Of a stretch of DNA of 64,000 nucleotides, positions 1-8,372 are shown piece by piece; positions within the stretch are counted from its first letter, which is position 1; the number at the start of each line of letters is the position of its first letter. A program made the translations under genes and the position numbers. The notes below the pieces were generated by a model. It saw nothing but the letters and a program-made list of their open reading frames with translations, was not told the origin of the DNA and searched no databases. The stretch comes from Ancylobacter sonchi (GTDB lineage: Bacteria > Pseudomonadota > Alphaproteobacteria > Rhizobiales > Xanthobacteraceae), in NCBI RefSeq assembly GCF_018390695.1, contig NZ_JAHBGF010000012.1, forward strand, positions 1 through 64,000, read 5' to 3'.

Positions 1-33
1 CACCGGCCCGACTTGATCGTCGGCGGGAGCGGC

Positions 34-62
34 TCTATATTCGCTGGCCTTTCGGCCGTCAA
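34..62 (-). promoter_or_regulatory. Leftward sigma-70-type promoter (proximal)
   Basis: Read on the minus strand there is a TTGACG -35 box (57-62), a 17-nt spacer and a TATAGA -10 box (34-39). The spacing is ideal and the downstream discriminator is GC-rich. It fires out of the left edge of the window, about 200 nt inside the transcript expected from the distal promoter. Confidence 0.65.
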
Positions 63-235
63 GTCCGACTTCAAGTTATCCACTCGAACCCGAACCCCTC
101 AACCTAAGGGCTCGCACCCTTAGGCCGTCGACAGTTTTCCCTCCGGCGACTGCCGGTCCGAAGACCTCGTCTCTGTCGGGATCAACCAGAGGAGCGTCAG
201 CACCGCGTCAGCGGCGCGCCCCGTCGATGAACGGG

Positions 236-264
236 GTTATAGGGGGAGCCCCTCAGGGTGTCAA
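236..264 (-). promoter_or_regulatory. Leftward sigma-70-type promoter (distal, near-consensus)
   Basis: On the minus strand a perfect TTGACA -35 box (259-264) is followed by 17 nt and a TATAAC -10 box (236-241). This is the closest match to the sigma-70 consensus that I noticed in the window. Tandem near-consensus promoters of this kind are typical of rRNA or other stable-RNA operons. Assignment to rrn is inference because the transcript leaves the window. Confidence 0.7.
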
Positions 265-364
265 CAGCCTCGTTTTCAGAAAAATGACGGGCCGGCGACA
301 AAACGGCTTCGACGGCCCCGCTCGGGAAGAAAGGCTGACCTTTCAGTGAGTTAGCCTCGCTGAC

Positions 365-386
365 CTATCCACAGCCCTGTGGATAG
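365..386. promoter_or_regulatory. Inverted pair of DnaA-box-like sequences
   Basis: A perfect 9-bp inverted repeat, CTATCCACA, 4-nt loop, TGTGGATAG. Each arm differs by one base from the DnaA box TTATCCACA. A third copy, TTATCCACT, lies at 76-84. No AT-rich unwinding element was noticed and neither dnaA nor hemE is adjacent, so a regulatory DnaA-binding site or simple stem-loop is as likely as part of an origin. Confidence 0.4.
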
Positions 387-406
387 CTTGAAAAACGGCC
401 GCAAAC

Positions 407-649
407 TCAATGATCGGAGAGCACGACGTCGTCGGACCACTCGCCCGCGACTTCCTTCACGATCGCCTGGCCGCAAATGACCCGGCCCTTTACCGGGTCG
501 AAGGTCAGCGTCGGGTTGCCGGAAAGCTGCCAGCCCTTGTTCAGCGCCGCCGATACCCGCTTGCAGAACGACACGTCGTCCGGGCCGGTGAGGTAGCGGT
601 AGAGCTTCATGGTGGAGGTCGTTCCGGTCGTGGCGGTCTCGGTGGTCAT
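407..649 (-). CDS. DUF1737 domain protein
   Basis: A small protein of about 80 aa. Its C-terminal part (YRYLTGPDD, then KGWQLSGNPT and VICGQAIVKEV) matches the DUF1737 family of short cytoplasmic proteins of unknown function. I chose the ATG at 649 because AGGA lies 8 nt upstream; starts at 658 or 610 are possible. It sits 24 nt downstream of the aldolase on the same strand and is probably co-transcribed with it. DUF1737 is sometimes a tail domain of other enzymes, but here it stands alone. Confidence 0.8.
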   Translation of the reverse strand: MTTETATTGTTSTMKLYRYLTGPDDVSFCKRVSAALNKGWQLSGNPTLTFDPVKGRVICGQAIVKEVAGEWSDDVVLSDH

Positions 650-673
650 CGGTCTCATCCTGTCTCGAAAATC

Positions 674-1573
674 TCAATGGCGCGCGGCGATCGCCTCGGC
701 GAGCGCCACTGTCTTGCGGGCGATGTCGGCATGCATGCGTTCATACATGCGCCCGTCGATCTGGATCACGCCCTTGTCGGCATGCTCCGGCAGGTCGAAG
801 GCCGCGATCAGCGCCCGCGCCGCCGCCACCTCGTGCGTCGGCGGGGTGAAGGCGGCGTTGCAGGGCTCGAGCTGCGTCGGATGGATCAGCGTCTTGCCGT
901 CGAAACCCATTTCGGCCGCCTCCGTGCATTCGCGCGAGAAGCCGTCGAGATCGCGGAAGTCGTTCCACACGCCATCCAGCACCTCGATCCGCGCCGCCCG
1001 CGCCGCCAGCACGCAGAGCGACAGCCAGGCCTGCATCGGCGCCCGCCCGGGCACGATGCGCGCGCCGGTCTCCTTGGAGAGGTCGTTGGTGCCGAGCGCC
1101 AGCACGGCGAGCCGCGTTACCGGATCACGCGCGGCGGCAGCGATCGCCGCCACGTCCAGCACCGCCTGCGGCGTCTCGATCATCGCCCAGACCCGCAGCG
1201 AGCCCGGCGCGCCGAGTTCGTCGAGCCGGGTGCCGATCGCCCGCAGCGTCTCGGCGCTGGCGATCTTCGGGATCAGCACGGCGTCGGGACCGGCGCCGGC
1301 GGCGGCCGCCGCGGCGAAGCAGGCGAGATCCGCCTCGAACCACGGCGTATCGAAGCCGTTCACCCGCACCACCACCTCGCGCAGGCCATAGCCGCCCGCG
1401 GCGAGAGCCTCCGCCACCTGCTGGCGCGCCGCCGCTTTGGCATCCGGCGCCACCGCGTCCTCCAGATCGATGATGAGGCCGTCAGCAGGCAGGCTGCGCG
1501 CCTTTTCCAGCGCGCGGGCATTGGCGCCGGGCATATAGAGCACGCTGCGGCGGGGACGGACGGAAGTGGACAT
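674..1573 (-). CDS. HpcH/HpaI aldolase, CitE-like (malyl-CoA lyase/thioesterase family)
   Basis: A 299-aa TIM-barrel C-C lyase of the citrate lyase beta family. Visible motifs are RSVLYMPG near the N-terminus, DLEDAV (acidic metal ligand region), VRVNG, IPKI, MIETPQA, LGTNDLSKE and GKTLIHPTQ. Family members act on citryl-CoA, malyl-CoA or related CoA esters with Mg2+. No citrate-lyase alpha or gamma genes are nearby, so a (3S)-malyl-CoA thioesterase or lyase role is more likely than citrate lyase; the exact substrate is not decidable. It is divergent from the FAD oxidoreductase and precedes the DUF1737 gene. Confidence 0.85.
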   Translation of the reverse strand: MSTSVRPRRSVLYMPGANARALEKARSLPADGLIIDLEDAVAPDAKAAARQQVAEALAAGGYGLREVVVRVNGFDTPWFEADLACFAAAAAAGAGPDAVLIPKIASAETLRAIGTRLDELGAPGSLRVWAMIETPQAVLDVAAIAAAARDPVTRLAVLALGTNDLSKETGARIVPGRAPMQAWLSLCVLAARAARIEVLDGVWNDFRDLDGFSRECTEAAEMGFDGKTLIHPTQLEPCNAAFTPPTHEVAAARALIAAFDLPEHADKGVIQIDGRMYERMHADIARKTVALAEAIAARH

Positions 1574-1714
1574 GATTCGCTCGGCTAATTGGCAAGATCG
1601 GGAAAGCAGCCTATCCGGGCAGATGGCGGCGCACCAACCCCCGCCGGCCAGCGGCTCCGCAGTTTTCGTGCGCGACAGCGACCCACCACGCAACGCTTTA
1701 TCGGATCGAAGGAC

Positions 1715-2902
1715 ATGAGCGCAGCTATCGGAGCGGACGAGCATTACGACGTCGTCATCGTCGGGGGCGCCATCATGGGCGCGATGGCCGCCTATTTCCT
1801 CACCCTCGATCCGGCCTTCACCGGCACGGTGGCGGTGATCGAGCGCGACCCGAGCTTTGCGCAGTCCTCGACCACCCTGTCGGCCGCCTCGATCCGCCAG
1901 CAGTTCTCCATCGCCGAGAACATCCGCATGTCGCAATTCGGGCTCGACTTCCTGCGCACCATCAAGGAACGCTGCGATCCCGAGACCGAAGTCTCCCTCT
2001 ATGAAGGCGGCTACCTCATCCTCGCCACCGAGAAGGGACTGCCCGTCCTTGAGGCCAATCACCGGGTGCAGAAGGCGGAAGGCGCCGATATCGACCTGCT
2101 CGATCCGGCCGAGCTCACTGCCACCTTTCCCTGGCTGAATGTCGAGGGCCTGGTCGCCGGCGCCTATGGCCGCTCCGGCGAAGGCTGGTTCGATGCCCAC
2201 GCCTTCCTCGCCGGCGCCCGCCGCGCCGCCAAGCGGCAGGGCGCGCAGCTGATCACCGGCGAGGTGGTGAGCATCGAGCGCACCGGCGAACGCATCGCCG
2301 GCGTCACGCTCGCCGACGGGCGGCGTATCGCCTGCGGCAGCCTCGTCAACGCCGCCGGCCCGCGCGCCGGGCGCCTCGCCGGCCTCGCCGGCATCGCGCT
2401 GCCGGTCGAGGGTCGCAAGCGCTGCATCTTCGTCCTGCACTGCCGTACCGAACTGCCGCGCCTGCCGCTGCTGGTCGATCCGACCGGCTTCTGGATCCGT
2501 CCGGAAGGCGCCTACCAGATCTGCGGCGCGCCGGATCCGGTAGAGGATCGCGATCCGGGCGAGGATTTCGAGGTCGACTGGCCGCTGTTCGAGGAGACCA
2601 CCTGGCCCAACCTCGCCACCCGCATCCCGGCGATGGAAGAGGTGAAGCTGGTGCGCGCCTGGGCCGGGCATTACGAGATGAATCTGCTCGACCACAATGC
2701 GGTGATCGGCCCGCACCCGGAGGTCGCCAATTTCTATTTCATGAACGGCTTCTCCGGCCACGGTCTGCAGCAGGCGCCGGCCGCCGGGCGCGCCATCGCC
2801 GAATGGATCGCGCACGGGAGGTCGATCTCGCTCGACCTCGACGTGTTCGGCTATGAGCGCATCCTCGCCAACCGCCCGCATGCCGAGCTGAACATCATAT
2901 GA
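1715..2902 (+). CDS. FAD-dependent oxidoreductase, DAO family
   Basis: A 395-aa flavoprotein of the glycine/D-amino-acid oxidase (DAO) family. The N-terminal dinucleotide fold reads VVIVGGAIMG, followed by a long substrate domain, NAAGPRAG near residue 213, and a C-terminal FMNGFSGHGLQQAPAAGRA flavin motif. It resembles sarcosine/dimethylglycine oxidase-like enzymes that oxidise secondary or tertiary amines; the substrate is unknown. The ATG at 1715 places the dinucleotide motif close to the N-terminus. The stop overlaps the next gene by 4 nt (ATGA), implying translational coupling to the DUF429 gene. Confidence 0.85.
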   Translation: MSAAIGADEHYDVVIVGGAIMGAMAAYFLTLDPAFTGTVAVIERDPSFAQSSTTLSAASIRQQFSIAENIRMSQFGLDFLRTIKERCDPETEVSLYEGGYLILATEKGLPVLEANHRVQKAEGADIDLLDPAELTATFPWLNVEGLVAGAYGRSGEGWFDAHAFLAGARRAAKRQGAQLITGEVVSIERTGERIAGVTLADGRRIACGSLVNAAGPRAGRLAGLAGIALPVEGRKRCIFVLHCRTELPRLPLLVDPTGFWIRPEGAYQICGAPDPVEDRDPGEDFEVDWPLFEETTWPNLATRIPAMEEVKLVRAWAGHYEMNLLDHNAVIGPHPEVANFYFMNGFSGHGLQQAPAAGRAIAEWIAHGRSISLDLDVFGYERILANRPHAELNII

Positions 2903-3678
2903 GCGCGGTCCGGCTGGCGGGCGTCGATGGCTGCCCCCGCTTGCCGGACGGTTCCGGCGGGTGGATCGCGGTGATCGTCGAGCCCGGCGGCGCCATGTCG
3001 GCCGAGCGGATCGGCGATCTCGCGGCGCTGCTCGACCGGCCGGACCCACCGCAGGTCGTCGCCATCGACATGCCGATCGGCCTGCCGGAGCGCGTCGGTC
3101 CCGGCGGCCGGGCGCCGGAGCGGCTGGTGCGTCCCAAGCTCGGCGGGCGGCAATCGAGCGTGTTTTCCATGCCCTCGCGGGCGACGGTCTATGCCGCGCT
3201 CGACGACAGCATTCCGGAAGACCAGCGTTATCGGCATGCCTGCACTGTCGCCCGCGCAACCTCCGAGCCGCCCCGCGCGGTGTCGAAACAGGCCTTCCAC
3301 ATCTTCCGTAAGATCGCCGAGATCGACCGGCTGCTGCGGGGGCGGCCGGAACTCGCCGGCCGGCTCCACGAATGCCACCCGGAGGTCAGCTTCTGGGCGA
3401 TGAACGGCGAGACGGCGCTCGACCTGCCCAAGAAGGTGAAGAACGCCCCGCATCGGCCGGGGCTGGCGCTGCGCCGTCGGCTCCTTGCGGCGCAAGGCTT
3501 CGACGAGGCCCTCACCTCTACGCTGCGCGCCCGCGAGCTCAAGGTCGGCGAGGACGACCTCATCGACGCCTGCGCCGCCGCCTGGACGGCGGCCCGGATC
3601 GCGCGCGGCGACGCCATCGGCTTTCCGGCCATTCCCGAGCGTGACGGCGAAGGCCTGCCGATCCATATACAGGCGTGA
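2899..3678 (+). CDS. DUF429 domain protein (predicted RNase H-like fold)
   Basis: A 259-aa protein with the DUF429 signature: GVDGCP followed by a glycine-rich GGWIAVIVE, the IDMPIGLPE motif, and a later ECHPEVSFWAMNG. The family is predicted to adopt an RNase H-like fold and lacks an assigned function. The ATG overlaps the oxidoreductase stop, so the two are probably made from one transcript. An AT-rich intergenic region begins directly downstream and carries the promoter of the sulfur operon. Confidence 0.85.
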   Translation: MSAVRLAGVDGCPRLPDGSGGWIAVIVEPGGAMSAERIGDLAALLDRPDPPQVVAIDMPIGLPERVGPGGRAPERLVRPKLGGRQSSVFSMPSRATVYAALDDSIPEDQRYRHACTVARATSEPPRAVSKQAFHIFRKIAEIDRLLRGRPELAGRLHECHPEVSFWAMNGETALDLPKKVKNAPHRPGLALRRRLLAAQGFDEALTSTLRARELKVGEDDLIDACAAAWTAARIARGDAIGFPAIPERDGEGLPIHIQA

Positions 3679-3729
3679 TTGCCGCCTAACAGTCTACAAA
3701 TCTTATCAAATACCATATCACACAGAAAT

Positions 3730-3775
3730 TTTGTGCATTTATCTAATTTGCACAAACGATTTCGTGTTATATATT
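3730..3775 (+). promoter_or_regulatory. Promoter and operator of the cysteine/sulfite reductase operon
   Basis: An AT-rich island in GC-rich DNA. An inverted repeat TTTGTGCA (3730-3737), 11 nt, TGCACAAA (3749-3756) overlaps the 12-bp motif TTTATCTAATTT (3738-3749) and a possible TTGCAC -35 (3748-3753). A TATATT -10 follows at 3770-3775. The same 12-bp motif stands 19 nt before a TATAGT box upstream of the sulfate-binding protein gene. This suggests one sulfur regulator, perhaps LysR-type, acts on both promoters. Confidence 0.6.
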
Positions 3776-3807
3776 TGGAACGACTAAAACACAGGGATTT
3801 GCCGGAA

Positions 3808-4149
3808 ATGGCCGCGCCGCAACAACAGAAACTGAAGGTCAACGGCCCGGTCGCCGTCACCGCCAACCGTCTGTCGGACGGCGCGGTGGTCTGGCGCACC
3901 GCCGAGGGCAACTGGTCGACCGCGCTGGCCGATGCCGCCGTCGTCACCACCGCGCCGGAGGCCATCGCCCTGCTGGAAGGCGCCCACAAGCGCGACACCG
4001 ACGCGGTCGGAGCCTATGTCGCTCCCGTCGTTTTCGGCGAGGACGGCAGCAAGCTGCCCGGCAATCTGCGCGAGCGCATCCGCGTCAACGGCGTCACCTT
4101 CACGCTGCCGGGCTCTGCTACGCCCGCCTCCACCCTTCCCGCGGCCTGA
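3808..4149 (+). CDS. DUF2849 domain protein, sulfur operon leader gene
   Basis: A 113-aa protein beginning MAAPQQQKLKVNGP with VTANRL, AVVWRT and LLEGAHKRD motifs typical of DUF2849. The family is typically found immediately upstream of sulfite reductase in alphaproteobacteria and has no proven function. A role in sulfite reductase assembly or siroheme delivery is plausible by association only. It is the first gene of the operon, about 30 nt after the -10 box, and its stop lies 40 nt before cysI. Confidence 0.85.
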   Translation: MAAPQQQKLKVNGPVAVTANRLSDGAVVWRTAEGNWSTALADAAVVTTAPEAIALLEGAHKRDTDAVGAYVAPVVFGEDGSKLPGNLRERIRVNGVTFTLPGSATPASTLPAA

Positions 4150-4189
4150 ACGCCGTTCCTTCGAGCCGCGACTGCAGAAGACACCGATC

Positions 4190-5845
4190 ATGTACGTCTA
4201 TGACGAATTCGACCGCGCCTTCCTCGCCGAACGGGTCGCCGATTTCCGCGACCAGGTGGAGCGGCGCCTGTCGGGTGCCCTCTCCGAGGACGAGTTCAAG
4301 CCGCTGCGGCTGATGAACGGCGTCTATCTGCAGCTGCACGCCTATATGCTGCGCATCGCCATCCCCTATGGCACGCTGTCCTCGGACCAGCTGCGCCGCA
4401 TGGCGCATGTCGCGCGCGTCTATGATCGCGGCTATGGCCACTTCACCACCCGCCAGAACATCCAGTTCAACTGGATCAAGCTGGAAGACCTGCCGCAGGC
4501 GATGGCCGATCTCGCCGAGGTCGGCGTGCACGGCATCCAGACCTCGGGCAACTGCATCCGCAACGTGACCACAGACCAGTGGGCCGGCGCCACGCCCGAG
4601 GAATTCGACGACCCGCGCATCTGGGCGGAGATCCTGCGCCAGTACTCGACCTTCCACCCCGAGTTCACCTACCTGCCGCGCAAGTTCAAGATCGCCATCA
4701 CCGCCGCACCGAAGGATCGCGCCGCCACCAAGGTGCACGATGTCGGCCTGCGCCTGCATCGCAACGAGGAAGGCGAGCTCGGCTTCGAGGTGCTGGTCGG
4801 CGGCGGTCTCGGCCGCACGCCCTTCGTCGGCAAGTCGATCCGCCCGTTCCTGCCGGTGCGGCACGTGCTGAGCTACATCGAAGCAATCATGCGCGTGTAC
4901 AATCAGTTCGGGCGGCGCGACAACATCTACAAGGCGCGCATCAAGATCCTGGTGCACGAGATCGGCGCCGAGGCCTTCGCCGAGGCGGTCGAGGCCGAGT
5001 GGGCGAACATCCGCGACGGCGCGCTGAAGCTCACCGACGAGATCATCGACGACATCCGCGCCCGCTTCCTCTATCCGGATTTCGCCGCGCTGGAGGCTGA
5101 GCCCGCCGAGCTGAAGGCGGCGCTGGAAGATCCACGCTTCGCCACCTGGTACCGCAACTCGGTGCACAAGCATAAGGTGCCGGGTTATTCCATCGTCACC
5201 ATCTCGCTGAAGCCCGTGGGGGCGCCTCCCGGCGACGCCACCGCCGACCAGATGGACGTGGTCGCCGACCTCGCCGATGCCTATGCCTTCCACGAGATCC
5301 GCGTCGGCCACGAGCAGAACCTCTGCCTGCCGAACGTGGCGACGAAGGACCTGCCGGAGCTGTGGCGCCAGCTCGACGCCGCCGAACTGGCGACGCCGAA
5401 CGTCAACCACATCAGCGACATCATCGCCTGCCCCGGCCTCGATTATTGCGCGCTGGCCAATGCCCGCGCCATTCCGGTGGCGCAGGAGATCTCCAAGCGC
5501 TTCGCCGATCTCGACCGCTCGCGCGGCATCGGCCGACTGCACGTCAACATTTCCGGCTGCATCAATGCCTGCGGCCATCACCATGTCGGCCATATCGGCA
5601 TTCTCGGCGTCGAGAAGAACGGCCAGGAATTCTATCAGATCACCCTCGGCGGCCGCGCCGACGAGCATGCCCAGCTGGGCACGCTGCTCGGGCCGGCGGT
5701 TTCCTACGATCAGGTGCCGGGCCTGATCGAGGACATCGTCGACGCCTATCTCGAACTGCGCTCCTCGCCGAAGGAGCTGTTCATCGACACCGTTCATCGC
5801 CTCGGCGTCGAACCCTTCAAGGAGCGCGTCTATGCCACTCATTGA
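4190..5845 (+). CDS. cysI: Assimilatory sulfite reductase, siroheme/[4Fe-4S] subunit
   Basis: A 551-aa nitrite/sulfite reductase-type hemoprotein that reduces sulfite to sulfide in cysteine biosynthesis. It has the two-fold ferredoxin-like and siroheme-domain repeat, with FTTRQNIQFNW in the first half. The cluster cysteines are C414 and C420 (CPGLDYC) and C457 and C461 (CINAC). No flavoprotein CysJ gene is nearby, so electrons probably come from ferredoxin or an unlinked partner. The ATG at 4190 gives MYVYDEFDRAF, the usual N-terminus. Its 3' end overlaps the DUF934 gene by 14 nt. Confidence 0.93.
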   Translation: MYVYDEFDRAFLAERVADFRDQVERRLSGALSEDEFKPLRLMNGVYLQLHAYMLRIAIPYGTLSSDQLRRMAHVARVYDRGYGHFTTRQNIQFNWIKLEDLPQAMADLAEVGVHGIQTSGNCIRNVTTDQWAGATPEEFDDPRIWAEILRQYSTFHPEFTYLPRKFKIAITAAPKDRAATKVHDVGLRLHRNEEGELGFEVLVGGGLGRTPFVGKSIRPFLPVRHVLSYIEAIMRVYNQFGRRDNIYKARIKILVHEIGAEAFAEAVEAEWANIRDGALKLTDEIIDDIRARFLYPDFAALEAEPAELKAALEDPRFATWYRNSVHKHKVPGYSIVTISLKPVGAPPGDATADQMDVVADLADAYAFHEIRVGHEQNLCLPNVATKDLPELWRQLDAAELATPNVNHISDIIACPGLDYCALANARAIPVAQEISKRFADLDRSRGIGRLHVNISGCINACGHHHVGHIGILGVEKNGQEFYQITLGGRADEHAQLGTLLGPAVSYDQVPGLIEDIVDAYLELRSSPKELFIDTVHRLGVEPFKERVYATH

Positions 5846-6377
5846 GAACGGCAAGCTGGTCGAGGACCGCTTCACCCGCGTCGCCGACGAGGATGAAACC
5901 CTCCCCGCCTCCACCCCGCTGCTGCTGTCCCTCGACCGCTTCCTCAAGGAAGAGGAGGCGCTGAAGAGTGCCAATGTCGAGGTCGGCATCATCTGGCCGA
6001 ACAACAAGCCGATCGCCGAGATCGCACCCTACCTGCCGCGGCTCGCGCTGGTGGCGCTCAACTTCCCGACCTTCCGCGACGGGCGCGCCTACAGCCAGGC
6101 CCGCCTGCTGCGCGAGCGGCTCGGCTGGAAGGGACCGCTGCGCGCCATCGGCGGTGTGCTGCGCGACCAGTTCCTCATCATGGCGCGCTCCGGCTTCGAC
6201 CAGATCGTGCCGGTCAAGCCGGCCGACGCGCAGGCCTTCGACGAGGCCATGCACAGCTACACCGTGTTCTACCAGCCGACCGGCGACGGGCGCAAAAGCC
6301 TGTTGCGCGCCCGGCTCGGCCGCTCGGCGACCCGCGCGGACGACAACGGGTCGAAGGACCGGGGGGCGGCCGCATGA
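5832..6377 (+). CDS. DUF934 domain protein
   Basis: A 181-aa protein of the DUF934 family, which is almost always encoded between cysI and cysH. Recognisable segments are VGIIWPNN, ALVALNFPTFRDGRAYSQARLLRERLG, GVLRDQ and a C-terminal YQPTGDG. Its function is unproven; it is annotated as an oxidoreductase-associated protein by context. It overlaps cysI by 14 nt and cysH by 4 nt (ATGA), so the three genes are translationally coupled. Confidence 0.9.
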   Translation: MPLIENGKLVEDRFTRVADEDETLPASTPLLLSLDRFLKEEEALKSANVEVGIIWPNNKPIAEIAPYLPRLALVALNFPTFRDGRAYSQARLLRERLGWKGPLRAIGGVLRDQFLIMARSGFDQIVPVKPADAQAFDEAMHSYTVFYQPTGDGRKSLLRARLGRSATRADDNGSKDRGAAA

Positions 6378-7108
6378 CCTCCACCCTGCTGCCTGAAACC
6401 CTCGCCGGCACCACTCCGCTCGACGCGGTGGAGGAGATCGCCCGCACCCTCGAAGGCCGCTCGCCGACCGAGATCATCGCCGCCGCCCAGACCATCGTCG
6501 GGCGCGACCGGCTGTGCCTGGTCTCCTCCTTCGGCACGGAATCGGCGGTGCTGCTCGCCTTCGCCGCCGAGGTGGACCCCTCGATCCCGGTGGTGTTCCT
6601 GGACACCGGCTGGCTGTTCGAGGAGACCCTCGCCTATCGCGACACGCTCACGGCCCAGCTCGGCCTCACCGATGTCCGCTCCATCCATCCGGATGCCGAG
6701 CGGCTGGCGGCGCTCGATGCCGGCAACGACCTCTGGTATTCCGACCCGGACGCCTGCTGCCGCATCCGCAAGGTCGAGCCGCTGGCCCGCGCGCTGTCGG
6801 GCTTCGACGCCTGGCTGAACGGGCGCAAGCGCTACCAGGCCTCCACCCGCGCCGCCATTGCGGTGGCCGAGCGCGACGGCGAGCGGCTGAAGTTCAACCC
6901 GCTCGCCAGCCTGGAGCGGGCGGAGGTGGAAGCCGCCCACAAGCGCTTCGCCCTGCCGCCGCACCCGATGGAGGCCAAGGGCTTCCCCTCGGTCGGCTGC
7001 CTGCCCTGCACCAGCCGCGTCGCCCCGGGCGAGGATGCCCGCGCCGGCCGTTGGCGCGGCAAGGCCAAGACCGAGTGCGGAATTCACACGCTGATCTCGG
7101 CGCACTGA
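6374..7108 (+). CDS. cysH: Adenylylsulfate (APS) reductase, [4Fe-4S] type
   Basis: A 244-aa thioredoxin-dependent reductase of the PAPS/APS reductase family, which makes sulfite from activated sulfate. The nucleotide-binding loop is SSFGTES, followed by FLDTGWLFEETL. The pair C128-C129 (DACCRIRK) together with C209 and C212 (GCLPC) marks the cluster-containing APS-specific class. C235 in the KTECGIH tail is the catalytic nucleophile. Use of APS means no APS kinase is needed for this route. No cysD/cysN is in the window. Confidence 0.92.
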   Translation: MTSTLLPETLAGTTPLDAVEEIARTLEGRSPTEIIAAAQTIVGRDRLCLVSSFGTESAVLLAFAAEVDPSIPVVFLDTGWLFEETLAYRDTLTAQLGLTDVRSIHPDAERLAALDAGNDLWYSDPDACCRIRKVEPLARALSGFDAWLNGRKRYQASTRAAIAVAERDGERLKFNPLASLERAEVEAAHKRFALPPHPMEAKGFPSVGCLPCTSRVAPGEDARAGRWRGKAKTECGIHTLISAH

Positions 7109-7202
7109 CGTTACGCCGCAGCTCGCCTCGCGATCGCCAACCCATTGAGGTTGCAGGCGAATGCGGGGCGACGCGCTGGAAATCACACCTATTGGACGTT
7201 AT

Positions 7203-7239
7203 TTTATCTAATTTTCTATATACTCTGTATTTTTATAGT
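7203..7239 (+). promoter_or_regulatory. Promoter of the sulfate uptake operon
   Basis: The motif TTTATCTAATTT (7203-7214) is identical to the one before the cysI operon. It is followed 19 nt later by a TATAGT -10-like box (7234-7239), nearly the same geometry as at 3738-3775. The start codon lies 77 nt further on. The -35 region itself is weak, consistent with an activator-dependent promoter. Confidence 0.55.
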
Positions 7240-7316
7240 TGACCCCATGGGACAGCTGTGGAACTCTGAGCTCGATGGTTTTCCGCGGCGCCGGGCGCCG
7301 CGACGGAGAGATCGAC

Positions 7317-8336
7317 ATGTTCTTCAATTTCAAGTCTCTGGCCGTGGCCGGCCTTGCCGCCGCGCTCATCGCCCCGCTCGCCGCGCCGGCGCCGGTGCGC
7401 GCCGCCGACGCCACCCTGCTCAACGTGTCCTATGACCCGACCCGCGAGCTCTACCAGCAGTTCAACAAGCTGTTCGCCGAGACCTACAAGGCCGAGACCG
7501 GCAAGACCGTCGAGCTCAAGACCTCGCATGGCGGCTCGGGCAAGCAGGCGCGCTCGGTGATCGACGGCCTCGAGGCCGACGTCGTCACCCTGGCGCTGGC
7601 CTATGACATCGACGCCATCGCCGACAAGGGCTACCTGGCCCAGGACTGGCAGAAGCGCCTGCCGGACAATTCCTCGCCCTACACCTCGACCATCGTGTTC
7701 CTGGTCCGCAAGGGCAACCCCAAGGGCATCAAGGACTGGGACGATCTGGTGAAGCCGGGCGTGCAGGTCATCACCCCCAACCCGAAGACCTCCGGCGGCG
7801 CCCGCTGGAACTATCTCGCCGGCTGGGCCTATGCGCTGAAGAAGTACGGCTCGGAAGACAAGGCGAAGGCCTATCTCGCGTCGCTGTTCAAGAACGTGCC
7901 GGTGCTCGACACCGGGGCGCGCGGCTCCACCGTCACCTTCACCGAGCGCGGCGTCGGCGACGTGCTGCTCGCCTGGGAGAACGAGGCGTTCCTGTCGAAG
8001 AAGGAATTCGGCGACGACAAGTTCGACATCGTCGTCCCCTCGCTCTCGATCCTCGCCGAGCCGCCGGTCGCGGTGGTCGACAAGGTGGTCGACCGCAAGG
8101 GCACCCGCGCCGTCGCCGAGGCCTATCTGAAGCTGCTCTACAGCAAGGAAGGCCAGAAGCTCGCCGCCGCGAATTTCTACCGCCCCCGCGATCCCGAGAT
8201 CGCCAAGCAGTATGAGAACGTGTTCCCCAAGGTCTCGCTCGTCACCATCGACGACCCGATCTTCGGCGGCTGGCGCAAGGCGCAGAAGGCCCACTTCGAC
8301 GATGGCGGCGTCTTCGACCAGATCTACTCCAACTGA
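7317..8336 (+). CDS. sbp: Sulfate ABC transporter periplasmic binding protein
   Basis: A 339-aa periplasmic solute-binding protein of the sulfate/thiosulfate (Sbp/CysP) family. An N-terminal signal peptide (cleavage expected near VRA, residue 29) precedes the mature start. Family motifs include [55 protein letters not shown] and [15 protein letters not shown]. It captures sulfate for the CysT/CysW membrane complex encoded next. The name sbp rather than cysP is by overall resemblance and is not decisive. A stem-loop separates it from cysT. Confidence 0.93.
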   Translation: MFFNFKSLAVAGLAAALIAPLAAPAPVRAADATLLNVSYDPTRELYQQFNKLFAETYKAETGKTVELKTSHGGSGKQARSVIDGLEADVVTLALAYDIDAIADKGYLAQDWQKRLPDNSSPYTSTIVFLVRKGNPKGIKDWDDLVKPGVQVITPNPKTSGGARWNYLAGWAYALKKYGSEDKAKAYLASLFKNVPVLDTGARGSTVTFTERGVGDVLLAWENEAFLSKKEFGDDKFDIVVPSLSILAEPPVAVVDKVVDRKGTRAVAEAYLKLLYSKEGQKLAAANFYRPRDPEIAKQYENVFPKVSLVTIDDPIFGGWRKAQKAHFDDGGVFDQIYSN

Positions 8337-8372
8337 CTTCCCGAGGCCGGCGGACGCGCCGTGCTGAAACTG

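Larger units (their letters stand above)
1..406. other. Non-coding leader/promoter region
   Basis: No credible coding sequence is present. The stretch holds two leftward promoters and a DnaA-box-like palindrome (listed separately). It also has a perfect 8-bp stem at 103-124 (CCTAAGGG, 6-nt loop, CCCTTAGG) and a 6-bp stem at 219-236 (CCCCGT/ACGGGG). The left-hand promoter and stems suggest the leader of a highly transcribed operon whose body lies left of the window. An rRNA operon is the leading guess, but no RNA gene is visible here. Confidence 0.6.

Noticed and set aside
1-406. A complete chromosomal origin
   Set aside because: DnaA-like boxes are few, no AT-rich unwinding region was noticed, and none of the usual origin-flanking genes is present.
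4190-5845. Assimilatory nitrite reductase
   Set aside because: The family is shared, but the DUF2849/DUF934/cysH context and adjoining sulfate transporter indicate sulfite reduction.
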